A DNA stretch of 64,000 nt from Methylophaga marina. GTDB taxonomy: Bacteria; Pseudomonadota; Gammaproteobacteria; Nitrosococcales; Methylophagaceae. Shown here in pieces: positions 37,162-48,829 of the stretch; position 1 is the first letter of the stretch; every line of letters begins with the position of its first letter. A program made the translations under genes and the position numbers. The notes beneath the pieces are model-generated. The model ran no database searches. It saw nothing but the letters and a program-made list of their open reading frames with translations, and had not been told where the DNA came from. Where the stretch lies: assembly GCF_030296755.1 (NCBI RefSeq), contig NZ_AP027741.1:1488001-1552000 (forward strand). The letters are read 5' to 3'.

Positions 37162-38115
37162 ATGCTTCGTCTGTACAAAATCGCACAAGGTCTGATCAAA
37201 GAAATCCCTGTGGAAGGAGATATTTCAGCTTCCCAGCTACGAGAGGCTGATTGGATTGATGCGCTTGAACCGGACGATGATGAACGGGCTTTGCTTGGCA
37301 CTTTGTTTAGTGATGAAGTGCCCGATGTGGATGATGTGGAAGAAATCGAGGCCTCAGCTCGTTGCTTTACCGACCAGGACGGTCTGCATGTGCATTCATT
37401 ATTTCTGGGGTATTCAGAAGGGCGACATCACACGGTTTCTGTTGCCTTCATCCTGCAAGAAGATCGCTTGGTGGCGATTCGTGATGGTGAGTTGAGTGAC
37501 TTCCGTTTGCTGCGTATGCGTGCCCGCCGTGGGCAAATCAGCTGCAAAACACCACGTGAGTTACTCATCACCTTGATGGAACAAAAGGTCGAAAACCATG
37601 CGGATAATCTGGAAGATATCCATCGTGAACTGGAACGAGTCAGCCATTTAGTTTTGGAAGATGAAGCGGCTGATTTGGAAGACTGCATCAGCCAACTGGC
37701 CAGACTGGAAGACAGTAACGGAAAGATTCGTCTGTGTTTGATGGATACGCAGCGTGATATTTCCTTTCTGCTCAGAAATCTACGTGAGGCGACTGAGTCA
37801 CGTGAAACTTTATATGAGATCCTGCGAGATCTGGAAACGTTGATGTCTCACACCACCTTCCTGTTCGATAAAATCAACTTCCTGATGGACTCGACACAGG
37901 GCTTTATCAATATTCAACAAGCCCAGATCATTAAAACCTTCTCGATTGCCGCCGTCGTGTTTTTACCACCCACATTGGTGGCGAGTATTTACGGTATGAA
38001 CTTCCACGTCATGCCAGAGCTGGATTGGGAATTCGGCTACCCTATGGCAATCGGTTTAATGGTAGCTGCCGGTATGGCGCCTTATTTCTACTTTAAACGC
38101 AAAGGTTGGTTGTAA
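37162..38115 (+). CDS. corA: magnesium/cobalt transporter CorA
   Basis: A 317-residue CorA: a large acidic cytoplasmic N-terminal domain and two C-terminal membrane helices, with the selectivity motif YGMNFHVMPELDWEFGYP and the basic end YFYFKRKGWL. Length and C-terminus match E. coli CorA closely, favouring CorA over the zinc transporter ZntB. AGGAG precedes the ATG. It is apparently a single-gene unit. Confidence 0.94.
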   Translation: MLRLYKIAQGLIKEIPVEGDISASQLREADWIDALEPDDDERALLGTLFSDEVPDVDDVEEIEASARCFTDQDGLHVHSLFLGYSEGRHHTVSVAFILQEDRLVAIRDGELSDFRLLRMRARRGQISCKTPRELLITLMEQKVENHADNLEDIHRELERVSHLVLEDEAADLEDCISQLARLEDSNGKIRLCLMDTQRDISFLLRNLREATESRETLYEILRDLETLMSHTTFLFDKINFLMDSTQGFINIQQAQIIKTFSIAAVVFLPPTLVASIYGMNFHVMPELDWEFGYPMAIGLMVAAGMAPYFYFKRKGWL

Positions 38116-38301
38116 TTGAATCCAAGCTGAGCAGCCAATTATGACTATCTCTATAGCGTGTTGTTGGTTGAGATAATCTAGGTTAATTACTCAGCCCAGT
38201 TAATAGGTTATGGTCTAGCTGTTTAACGCATTCACCATTATCTTGTGACGTTCACTGCCACAATGATGATGTCTATCAGTTCCACATCCTAGGGCAGCGA
38301 C

Positions 38302-39235
38302 TTGATTGATTCTTACGATTTTCTTAAGGAAATCCTTAACTCACTTACCGAACATATTGTCGTCATTAATAACCAGGGCGAGATTGTTTTTGTCAACCAA
38401 AGTTGGTGTACTTTCGCCAGCGATAATGAATCGACGATAGAAGACTGGTGTGGCATTAATTACATCAAGGAGTGTGAAAAAGCTGCCAGTATGGGGGATG
38501 AAATCGGTGAGGCTGTTGGAGTCGGTATTAAAGACGTTATCGCTGATAGACAACACTCCTTTTATTACGAATATCCCTGTCACAGTCCTGAAGAACAGCG
38601 TTGGTTTATGATGAGAGTCTTGCCGCTTGATGTGAAAGTGGGGGGCTCACTTCATAGTAAGTCACCAGAATATCACTGAACGTAAGGTGGCTGAGGAGCG
38701 TGTACGAGAGCTGTCCCGTATTGATGGATTAACGCAAATTGCCAATAGACGCCATTTTGATGTCTTTCTCAAACGAGAGTGGCGACGCTGTCATCGTCTG
38801 ACATTGCCTTTTTCCATGGCTGTTTTGGATATTGATCACTTTAAACTTTTAAATGATACGTATGGACATCAGGTGGGGGATGAAGCCTTAGTTCAAGTCG
38901 CTCGCGTATTGAAGAATTTTGTAAAAAGACCCAGTGATTTGTGTGCTCGTTATGGTGGTGAAGAGTTTGCTTTGATTTGGGGTGGGTTGGTGGCTTTAGA
39001 AGCAGAAGCTATGGCGAACGAGCTACTTGAGCGAGTGGAAAAGCTTGCTATCCCCAATAAAAACGCACCGACAAAACCCATATTAACTTGCAGTATTGGT
39101 GTGGTGACTGTCTATCCTGAGTCCAATGATGAAATGTGGATTTTCGGTGAAGCAGATGACTTGCTGTATCAAGCGAAAGAGCAAGGCCGGAATCGTGTTA
39201 TAGGAGTTGACGTTACTATGAATAAGGCTAAATGA
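38302..39235 (+). CDS. PAS-GGDEF diguanylate cyclase (frame broken by one base)
   Basis: A PAS sensor domain (about 5-110) is joined to a GGDEF domain that makes cyclic di-GMP. The active site reads RYGGEEF, with DGLTQIANRRHFD at the domain start. The frame breaks at a G6 run (38640-38645); removing one G gives continuous FIVSHQNITERKVAEERVREL and a 310-residue protein. The start is a TTG (38302), seven bases after AGGG. No signal peptide or membrane segment is visible, so it is cytosolic. Confidence 0.85.
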
Positions 39236-39290
39236 ACTTGTATGGCGAGCATTCGACCTAACTCTAAGTTTGTAGAGTATTAAATAAAGA

Positions 39291-39320
39291 GACCTGACAG
39301 GTAGCACTACCTGCCAGGTC
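39291..39320. terminator. terminator between the GGDEF gene and katG
   Basis: GACCTGACAGGTAG and CTACCTGCCAGGTC form a 14-bp stem (one mismatch) with a 2-base turn. On the minus strand it follows katG and is trailed by TCTCTTTATTT. Confidence 0.75.
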
Positions 39321-39334
39321 ATAAAGATTGCTCT

Positions 39335-41621
<2,287 letters not shown>

Positions 41622-41645
41622 GAATAATTCAAAGATAATGTTCAG

Positions 41646-42551
41646 TTATTTTGAATGATGTCTGTCAAGTACGGATTTAGACATGTCTATCAATTTTTCG
41701 ATGCTGCTTAGACGAGTAAAATTGGGTCGCATGACAAAGGCTAATTGACGATGTGGACCGGGTTCATCTAGGTGCATAATGGCGAGATCCGGATAGTGTG
41801 ATTTGAGTTGGTCAATCGCCATTTCTGGAACCAAAGTCGTGCCCATATTATTGGACACCAGTTGTAAAAGTGTATTGAGGCTGTTGGTGCGGAAACTTTG
41901 ATTCACCGATTTAGATGAAACATGACAGGTATTGAGAATATGGTCTTTCAGACAGTGGCCATCCTCTAATAGCAAGAGCTGATTGAGGTTAAGCTTGTCA
42001 CTAGTGATTTCTGTGAGTTGGGCATTAGATTCATTTTTGCGGTTAACCAAGAAAAAGTCTTCATCCCAAAAAGGCATCTCTAACAGACCTTCACAGGGAA
42101 ACGGTAAGGCTAACAATGCGGTATCGAGCTCGCCTTGTTTTACTTTTTCTACCAGGATGTGTGATTGGTTCTCAAGAATATTAATTTGTGCCAGTGGGTA
42201 ATGCTGCTTAATCAGCAATAGCAGCTTAGGTAAAATATAAGGTGTAATAGTAGGTATCACACCAATATTCAGCGGGTAGCTGAACAGGCTTTTTTGTGTT
42301 TGGGCAAAGTTCTGCAAATCTTCTGCTTGCAACATGATCGAGCGTGCTTGAAGTAACACTCTTTTGCCGATAGGGGTGATCAATACCTTTTTATTGTCAC
42401 GCTCAAAAATTTGTAGTCCCAGTCGTTGTTCAAGTTCATGTAGTGCTGTACTCAATGCTGACGGACTGATATTGCATTGCTCCGCTGCCTTTTTAAAATG
42501 TAAGGTTTCCTCTACAGTGAGTGCATAGCGTAATTGTTTTAGAGATATCAT
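41646..42551 (-). CDS. oxyR: hydrogen peroxide-sensing regulator OxyR
   Basis: A LysR-type regulator with an N-terminal helix-turn-helix (FKKAAEQCNISPSALSTALHELEQRLG). The OxyR hallmark is present: LLLLEDGHCLKDHILNTC contains Cys200 and Cys209, equivalent to the C199-C208 peroxide-sensing pair. It lies upstream of katG, its likely target. The start at 42551 (MISLKQLRYAL) fits the family; the frame extends to 42617 without support. 301 residues. Confidence 0.92.
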   Translation of the reverse strand: MISLKQLRYALTVEETLHFKKAAEQCNISPSALSTALHELEQRLGLQIFERDNKKVLITPIGKRVLLQARSIMLQAEDLQNFAQTQKSLFSYPLNIGVIPTITPYILPKLLLLIKQHYPLAQINILENQSHILVEKVKQGELDTALLALPFPCEGLLEMPFWDEDFFLVNRKNESNAQLTEITSDKLNLNQLLLLEDGHCLKDHILNTCHVSSKSVNQSFRTNSLNTLLQLVSNNMGTTLVPEMAIDQLKSHYPDLAIMHLDEPGPHRQLAFVMRPNFTRLSSIEKLIDMSKSVLDRHHSK

Positions 42552-42669
42552 CTTTATATTCAACATATTCAACAAAACTGGAAGGTAATGAATACGATAG
42601 CGATTTTTGGGTAACAAGCGAAGAGCTTAATTGTTAGACTTGCTACTCAATGAACAATCTGAGGTACGA

Positions 42670-43665
42670 ATGTATACCGAGAATGATTTAGAGCAGGCCA
42701 TAGAAAAAGGCATTTTTACCGCATCAGCTGTAGAGCAATTTCGGCAAGACAGGTTGCAAAGACGCAATACTCACTTCGCCGATGAAGAAGACTTCAAGCT
42801 AGTATCCAGTTTTAATGATATCTTTGTGTTGATGGCCTGTGCTTTGTTACTACTATCGACAGGGTGGGTGCTACAGGCCGCAAGTCCGGCATTAGCAGCG
42901 CTTGTAGTTGCTGGACTTTCATGGGGACTGGCCGAGTTTTTTGTGTTAAAACGAAAAATGGCTCTGCCCGGCATCTTCTTACTGGTGAGTTTTGTCGGCA
43001 GTATATTTGCTGCGGTGATGCTCACCATCGGTTGGCCATCTGAAAATGGCTTTATGCTGGCAGGTTCAGTAGCTGCTGTTGCGGCATGGTGTCATTGGAA
43101 GCGCTTTAAAGTGCCGATCACTGTGGCTGCTGGCACAGCCTCAGCCGTGGTTTTTATCGTGTCACTACTGGTCTCACTATTCCCTTCATTAAAAAGTTAT
43201 TTAAGTTGGCTAATGTTTGGTGGCGGTCTGGTGGTGTTTATTGTCGCGATGCGTTGGGACGCCGCCGATCTAAAACGTGTAACAGGCAAGTCTGACGTGG
43301 CCTTCTGGTTACATTTAACTGCAGCGCCTTTGATTGTGCATCCGATCTTTTCCACGCTGGGTATTTTTGATGGTCAACACAGTAGTGCAAGCTTAGCTTT
43401 GATTATGGGCTTATATCTGCTGCTGACCTTGGTCTCATTAGTCATTGATCGTCGTGCCTTTATGGTCTCTGCCTTGGTCTATGTGCTGGTGGCCCTAACC
43501 AAGTTATTAGATACCTATGGACTGGCGGGTGACAGCTTTGCGTATGTCGGCGTATTTATTGGGTTTTCCTTACTGCTGCTGTCCGGTTTTTGGCACAAAG
43601 TACGTTATCAGCTTGTGAGACATTTACCGGCAAGCTGGCAGGCGAAAGTTCCGGTTATCCAATGA
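42670..43665 (+). CDS. multi-spanning membrane protein of unknown function
   Basis: 331 residues: a short polar N-terminus (MYTENDLEQAIEKGIFTASAVEQF) followed by about nine or ten closely packed membrane helices. The N-terminal stretch looks like a helical bundle domain seen in DUF2157-type proteins, but I cannot assign a family securely. GAGG lies just before ATG 42670, deciding the start. It is followed 16 bases later by a membrane-anchored glutaredoxin, so the two are probably co-transcribed, divergently from oxyR. Confidence 0.75.
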   Translation: MYTENDLEQAIEKGIFTASAVEQFRQDRLQRRNTHFADEEDFKLVSSFNDIFVLMACALLLLSTGWVLQAASPALAALVVAGLSWGLAEFFVLKRKMALPGIFLLVSFVGSIFAAVMLTIGWPSENGFMLAGSVAAVAAWCHWKRFKVPITVAAGTASAVVFIVSLLVSLFPSLKSYLSWLMFGGGLVVFIVAMRWDAADLKRVTGKSDVAFWLHLTAAPLIVHPIFSTLGIFDGQHSSASLALIMGLYLLLTLVSLVIDRRAFMVSALVYVLVALTKLLDTYGLAGDSFAYVGVFIGFSLLLLSGFWHKVRYQLVRHLPASWQAKVPVIQ

Positions 43666-43681
43666 ATAATCAGGCTGGAAA

Positions 43682-44044
43682 ATGAAGAAGTTTCTGTTAT
43701 TTGTAGCAGTGTTTGTGCTGGTGCAGCAGTGGCATACCGTGAAAGACTTCTTTTATCCACCGAAAGATTATGCTTATTTACCTGCCACCTACGTCACGAT
43801 GTATTCCACGCAATGGTGTGGTTACTGTGCAAAAATGCGGGCATTTATGGAGCGAAGAAATATCGCTTATGATGATCTGGATATTGAAAAGTCAGCTCAG
43901 GCAAAACGTAATTTTGATGCTCTAGGCGGTGGTGGCGTACCTTTATTAGTCGTCAATAAACACGTGGTGCGTGGCTACAATCCGAATCTTGTACTTCACC
44001 ATCTGGATGCTATCGAGGTGGCGTCGAGCCCTGTTCAGCACTAA
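43682..44044 (+). CDS. membrane-anchored glutaredoxin family protein
   Basis: A 120-residue protein: N-terminal hydrophobic segment (KKFLLFVAVFVLVQQW) that may be an anchor or signal, then a glutaredoxin/NrdH-like fold with active site CGYC in MYSTQWCGYCAKMRAFMERR, and the cis-proline loop GGGGVPLLVVN. The anchor suggests a redox role at the membrane, perhaps outside the cytoplasm. It is probably in an operon with the membrane protein before it. Confidence 0.85.
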   Translation: MKKFLLFVAVFVLVQQWHTVKDFFYPPKDYAYLPATYVTMYSTQWCGYCAKMRAFMERRNIAYDDLDIEKSAQAKRNFDALGGGGVPLLVVNKHVVRGYNPNLVLHHLDAIEVASSPVQH

Positions 44045-44099
44045 TGTTCTGGCATTGAGATTGCTACGTCATCATTGAACTTCAGGATGAGGACATAAG

Positions 44100-44744
44100 A
44101 TGACGATTTCCAGCCAATCAGCACGTGACCTAACGGCAAATATTACCGCCCTGTCAGACAAATCGGTGGCTTTAATGCACCAACGCAGCATGTCTGATGA
44201 AGCTGTGACAACTTTTCAGAATATCTTACAAAAAGTACAAGAAATTCATGATCCCAAAGCCGCATTGAGGAGCTTGTCTGCTGAAGAGCTTGATGTGGTC
44301 AGACAAGCTCATAGCTTGGCTGAGTCCATTAATATTTCGGTGTTATCTGACGAAGGCGCAGCTAATCTATTGAATGCTCCAGGCCATACCAAGGATTTAA
44401 ATAATGACGGCCTAACCACAATTGGTGAGGGTAATATGCTTACTTTCCCTCCGGACAATGCACCCGCTTCATTTAAAGCAGCTTGGGAAGAAGCCTCTGA
44501 TGGGCTATCAACTATGGACATTCCAACTCACATGATCTTTGCCGTAGGGTTAGCAAATATTGGGCGTGAACCAGGTGACCTTAATTGGGTTAACCCTTAT
44601 GCCAGCCCCGACTATGATTATGGTGCGGCGGTTTCAGAGATTATCGAAAGTGTGGAGTATCAATACAACCACAATATGATGTCTTTTGAGCAGTATCAGA
44701 AAAATATGAGTTTTTATAACACCTTAACTGAGGCGTTGGCTTAG
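44100..44744 (+). CDS. hypothetical protein with an acidic DxNxDG-type loop
   Basis: 214 residues, acidic and helical, without a signal or membrane segment. One segment, DLNNDGLTTIGEG (about residues 100-112), resembles an EF-hand or dockerin-type calcium loop. The C-terminal half has aromatic stretches (LNWVNPYASPDYDYGAAV). I do not recognise the family. A good ATG, but only a weak GAGGA six bases upstream. Its neighbours give no function. Confidence 0.6.
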   Translation: MTISSQSARDLTANITALSDKSVALMHQRSMSDEAVTTFQNILQKVQEIHDPKAALRSLSAEELDVVRQAHSLAESINISVLSDEGAANLLNAPGHTKDLNNDGLTTIGEGNMLTFPPDNAPASFKAAWEEASDGLSTMDIPTHMIFAVGLANIGREPGDLNWVNPYASPDYDYGAAVSEIIESVEYQYNHNMMSFEQYQKNMSFYNTLTEALA

Positions 44745-44846
44745 GAATATGAAGGTTGGATGATTTAACAGCGTTTACTCGCCTTTTTTAACGTCGTCAT
44801 TCCTGAGTTTTGTTTTGACATAAAACGCTAATTTCCGTAAATTATT

Positions 44847-44865
44847 ACAAATAATAATCATTGTT
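44847..44865 (+). promoter_or_regulatory. Fur box ahead of siderophore receptor
   Basis: ATAATCATT is an exact match to the right core of the Fur consensus, and the 19-base window matches at 13 positions. It lies 22-40 bases before the receptor start, where Fur would block transcription under iron sufficiency. Confidence 0.65.
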
Positions 44866-44886
44866 ATTTAGTTTACGGGGCATAAA

Positions 44887-46974
44887 ATGAATCAAGCAAA
44901 TAGTCAGGCTATTCGGCCAGGCTCATCTCTCCTATTGTTAAGCAGTCTGATTTTGGCAAGCTTGCCTGTTCATGCAGATGACAGCGTGGATCTTCCGCGA
45001 GTGGAAGTGACATCTAATCAATATAAAGAAAGTAATGGTTATATTGATCTGGAAAAGGAACCACAAGTGGGGAAAATGAGTGTCTCAGCAGAAAACACGC
45101 CTTTTTCTATTGCCACCATTTCAGATGACTTTATGGAAGATCTTGGGGCAAATTCCATACAAGATGCATTGGGCTATACCTCTGGTATTTATGTGGGGGA
45201 GTTTCGATACGCGTATTGATTCAGCAAAAGTTCGTGGCTTAGATCCTTCATCCTATGTTGATGGCTTACGGTATAACTATGGTTACTACAATACGGTGCG
45301 TATCCACCCTTATGCTCTTGAAAATATAGAAGTATTAAAAGGACCATCAGCAACACTGTATGGTCAAGGTGACTTGGGCGGTATTGTGAATATGAACTCA
45401 AAGATGCCTAAAGCTGAGCAGCAAGGCGAAGTTTGGGCTCAATATGGTTCGCATAATCGTAAACAATTGGGTGTTGATGTCACTGGCCCAGTGGATGAGG
45501 ATGGTCAACTTCTGTATCGATTCGTAGGGATTACCCGCGATAGTGACACACAGGTTGATCACGTGAATGACGATAGCTTTTTGATTATGCCTTCTCTGAC
45601 CTGGCGGATCAGTGACGATACAAATTTATCGGTGTTATTTACCAGACAGAAAACAGATAGTGTGGTGTCTACTCAGTTTTTACCTTCTGTCGGTACTTTA
45701 TACGATGGCCCATTAGGTCATATCGATACTGATACCTTTGTTGGTGAGCCGGGATGGGACCGATACGATACCGAGATGACATCATTCACCACGATGTTTG
45801 ACCATCGCTTTAATGATAGCTGGACATTTTCTGCGGTTGCTCGTTATTTAGAATCACAAAGCTGGACGCGCGAACATTGGGTTGATATTCCATCTATACC
45901 AGCCGCTGATGGCACGGTAAATCGTACTATTTACACCGTCGATAAAGAAGTACGAGCACTTAATTTTGATGCCAGATTGGAAGGTATGTTTGATGTAGGT
46001 ATGACTAATCATACCTTCGTAGTTGGTGTTGATCGTCAAGAGGCTACCTACGAAGAAGATAACTACTTTTACGGTACTGGCTTAGGCGGCACCATTAATG
46101 TCTATAATCCTCAATACGGTAACTTACAAAGTGGTGTTATTTCATACTCAAACCCCGATGATAATCGTATTGAACAAACAGGGGTTTATGTCGCCGACTC
46201 AATGGAAATTGGTCCCGTAGTTATCTCTGCTGCATTACGTCATGATTGGGCAAAAAATATCTCTCTCGCCGAAACTGGTCCAGATACAGAAAGTAATGAG
46301 AAAGTGAATACTGGACGGATTGGATTAATGTACCGTTTTGATAATGGTATTTCACCATATGCCAGTTACACCGAAGCCTTTGTCATGAACTTGGGCACAG
46401 ATGGGGCTGGTGGCACACTAGAGCCAACGACAGGTGTGCAACGTGAGTACGGTGTCAAATATTTATCTGATGATCGTAGTTTAGCTATCACAGCAGCTTA
46501 CTTTGATATTACCCAACAAAATCGTGTAGAGCAGGGTTCAACACCGGGGGCGTTTCGCAAACGGGTGCTACAGTTGATGGTTGGGAAGTTCAGGCCAATA
46601 AACGCTGGGATAATTTCGAAACGCAGTTAGCCTACACGCAGCTCCACGCTGATGACGCGAACGGTAAACGTCTTGGCTCTGTAGCAGAACGGAATGCTTC
46701 GTGGTGGAATAAATTCTACATTGGCACTAATTGGCGTTTAGGTGCCGGTGTTCGCTATCTGGGTAGTAGAACTGGCTCAGGTGGCGCACCCTATATTCCA
46801 TCAGAGATTTTGGTCGATGCGATGCTTGGATATTCTTACCAAAATTGGGACTTTACAGTTAATGCCCAGAATGTGACTGACGAAGTCTATACAGCATGGT
46901 GTCGAGGGGCTGGACAAGATTGTGGTTATGCACAGCGTCGTAATATTACAGGGAATGTTCGTTACCACTTCTAA
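44887..46974 (+). CDS. TonB-dependent siderophore receptor (frame broken twice)
   Basis: An outer-membrane receptor of about 695 residues for ferric siderophores. A signal peptide (ending VHA) is followed by the plug domain (VLKGPSATLYGQGDLGGIVNM) and the barrel, ending in NITGNVRYHF with the C-terminal Phe. The frame shifts +1 at a G5 run (45195-45199) and back at another G5 run (46546-46550); correcting both gives one continuous receptor. The two shifts cancel, which fits base-calling error. The Fur box upstream supports an iron role. Near the end lies AWCRGAGQDCGYAQRRN, typical of FhuA/FoxA-like receptors. Confidence 0.85.
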
Positions 46975-46992
46975 TCAGCATTTCTTAGAATT

Positions 46993-47020
46993 AAAAAGGC
47001 TCCGAAAGGGGCCTTTTTTA
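46993..47020 (+). terminator. terminator after the siderophore receptor
   Basis: AAAAAGGCTCC and GGGGCCTTTTTT pair around GAAA, 20 bases past the receptor stop. Confidence 0.85.
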
Positions 47021-47086
47021 TGCAGATAAAACAGGTTTTAACACGTATATCGGTTAGAATAACCCTTTTGTTTATCTGGAAATATT

Positions 47087-47425
47087 ATGAGTGATCTGCC
47101 GAATTGCCCTGCCTGTGGTTCTGAATATACCTATCAGGATCAAGATATGTTTGTCTGTCCTGAGTGTGCGCATGAGTGGCAGGAAGGTGAGAATAGTACA
47201 GCAGCTGATGAAGATGTTATTCGTGATTCAAACGGTAATGTCTTGGAGGATGGTGACACGGTTACGGTGATTAAAGATCTGAAAGTAAAAGGATCTTCGG
47301 CTGTGGTGAAGGTAGGTACCAAAGTAAAAAATATCCGTTTGGTCGGTGGTGATCACGATATCGATTGTAAAATTGATGGTATTGGCGCCATGAAACTCAA
47401 ATCTGAGTTTGTTAAAAAAGCCTGA
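47087..47425 (+). CDS. yjdM: YjdM (PhnA) family zinc-ribbon protein
   Basis: 112 residues. The N-terminal zinc ribbon has two CxxC pairs ([21 protein letters not shown]), and the C-terminal domain reads [28 protein letters not shown]. The family is historically called PhnA, but phosphonate breakdown is not established for it, and no phosphonate genes are nearby. Single gene after a terminator. Confidence 0.92.
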   Translation: MSDLPNCPACGSEYTYQDQDMFVCPECAHEWQEGENSTAADEDVIRDSNGNVLEDGDTVTVIKDLKVKGSSAVVKVGTKVKNIRLVGGDHDIDCKIDGIGAMKLKSEFVKKA

Positions 47426-47571
47426 TACTTTTCATAGCCTGCCATGTATAGATCTCATTAGCTCGCTCTCATTTAAGGGCATATTATTGCTATGTCAGCA
47501 GAAGCGTTGCTGTTGAGATGGCAGGCATGTTTACCGTTTATATGTTCAGCATCGTGAGTTTGAAGTAGCAA

Positions 47572-47997
47572 ATGAAAACACAAGTGAGCGGTTGGGCAGT
47601 AGTTCAAGAAGAGCCTTCAGGCTGTGGTATCGCTGCCTGTGCTAATTTAGCCCAGATATGCTATGCCGAAGCCAAACAGCTAGCCAATTCATTGGGTATC
47701 TTTGCCGAGGATAAAACGCTTTGGTCCGAGACTTGCCATGTCAGGCAGTTACTCTCTGCATTGCATATCTCAGTCAGTGATAAGCAAACGACTTTTGTGT
47801 CATGGGACAGATTGCCAGATAGAGCGCTTATCGCTCTAAAGTGGCATAGGGAGCAAGGAAAGCCATTTTGGCATTGGGCGGTGTTTATGCGTGATGGCGA
47901 CAATGCTGTGGTCATTGATTCTGCCAGACGTTTGAAGTCACCTATCAGAACAGACTTTGGCAGAATGAAGCCAAAGTGGTTTATCGAGGTGAAATGA
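47572..47997 (+). CDS. C39/papain-like cysteine peptidase-fold protein
   Basis: 141 residues without a signal peptide. The arrangement resembles a papain/C39-like active site: Gln12 and Cys18 in VQEEPSGCGIAAC, His101 in FWHWAVFM, Asp116 in VVIDSA. The order Q-C-H-D and the small size fit C39-like double-glycine peptidase relatives, but activity is unproven. Its stop overlaps the next gene in an ATGA arrangement, so they are likely translated together. Confidence 0.6.
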   Translation: MKTQVSGWAVVQEEPSGCGIAACANLAQICYAEAKQLANSLGIFAEDKTLWSETCHVRQLLSALHISVSDKQTTFVSWDRLPDRALIALKWHREQGKPFWHWAVFMRDGDNAVVIDSARRLKSPIRTDFGRMKPKWFIEVK

Positions 47998-48800
47998 TGG
48001 CAGATATCGTATTCATTTCGCATGGAGGTGGGCCTTTACCGCTATTAGGTGACCCTTCACATCAAGAGTTAGTTGACACACTGACTACCCTCTCAACACA
48101 GATAAAAAAACCAAAAGCGATTATTGTGATCAGTGCGCACTGGGAAGCAAATCATGTCCGCATCACACATCAAAAACAGCCTGGTTTGCTCTATGACTAT
48201 TATGGCTTTCCTGAGGCTTCTTATGCGTTTAAATACCCTTGTGAAGGCGCACCTGAGTTAGCTGAACAGATAGTGGAAAAACTTAATGCCGCCAATATAA
48301 CTGCGGAGCTTGAGGAAGAGCGGGGGCTGGATCATGGGGTGTTTGTGCCGCTAACCATTATGTATCCAGATGCAGATATTCCCTGTATTCAGCTTTCTTT
48401 AGTCAATGGATTAGATCCTGAGCTTCATCTAAAGATCGGAGAAGTACTGACTGACACTCTGGCTGAAGATGTGCTTATTATTGGTTCGGGTTTTTCATTT
48501 CATAATATGCGCGCTTTTTTTAGCAAAGACGATCCGACTCATGCACAAATGAATCAGTCTTTTGAAGACTGGCTGGTTGAGACCTGTTCAGGTACTAATA
48601 TCAGCGAGCAAGATAGGATGACGCGTTTGCAACACTGGGATGAAGCGCCTTACGCACGCTATTGTCACCCCAGAGAAGAACACCTGTTACCCCTTCATGT
48701 TTGTTATGGTGCTGCTGGGCGAGCTTGTGATGCTGTGTATTCTCTATCTATATTAAATAAACAGGCCAGTATGTACCTATGGTCTACACCTGGATATTGA
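47994..48800 (+). CDS. ygiD: class III extradiol dioxygenase family protein (DODA/YgiD type)
   Basis: About 268 residues. Conserved metal-binding histidines are visible in FISHGGGPLPLLGD, VISAHWEANHVRIT, FSFHNM and CHPREEHLLPLHV, the pattern of the DODA/YgiD group of LigB-type extradiol dioxygenases. Members act on catechols such as DOPA, but the physiological substrate here is unknown. Two adjacent ATGs (47994, 47997) follow GAGG; the first overlaps the preceding stop. An in-frame GTG at 47976 is unlikely. Confidence 0.9.
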   Translation: MMADIVFISHGGGPLPLLGDPSHQELVDTLTTLSTQIKKPKAIIVISAHWEANHVRITHQKQPGLLYDYYGFPEASYAFKYPCEGAPELAEQIVEKLNAANITAELEEERGLDHGVFVPLTIMYPDADIPCIQLSLVNGLDPELHLKIGEVLTDTLAEDVLIIGSGFSFHNMRAFFSKDDPTHAQMNQSFEDWLVETCSGTNISEQDRMTRLQHWDEAPYARYCHPREEHLLPLHVCYGAAGRACDAVYSLSILNKQASMYLWSTPGY

Positions 48801-48829
48801 GCCTCAATTGTGAGTGAGTGTTTACACTT

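Noticed and set aside
38302..38679. Separate stand-alone PAS protein
   Set aside because: The joint with the GGDEF frame is restored by removing one G in a G6 run, giving the usual PAS-ITERK-GGDEF linker.
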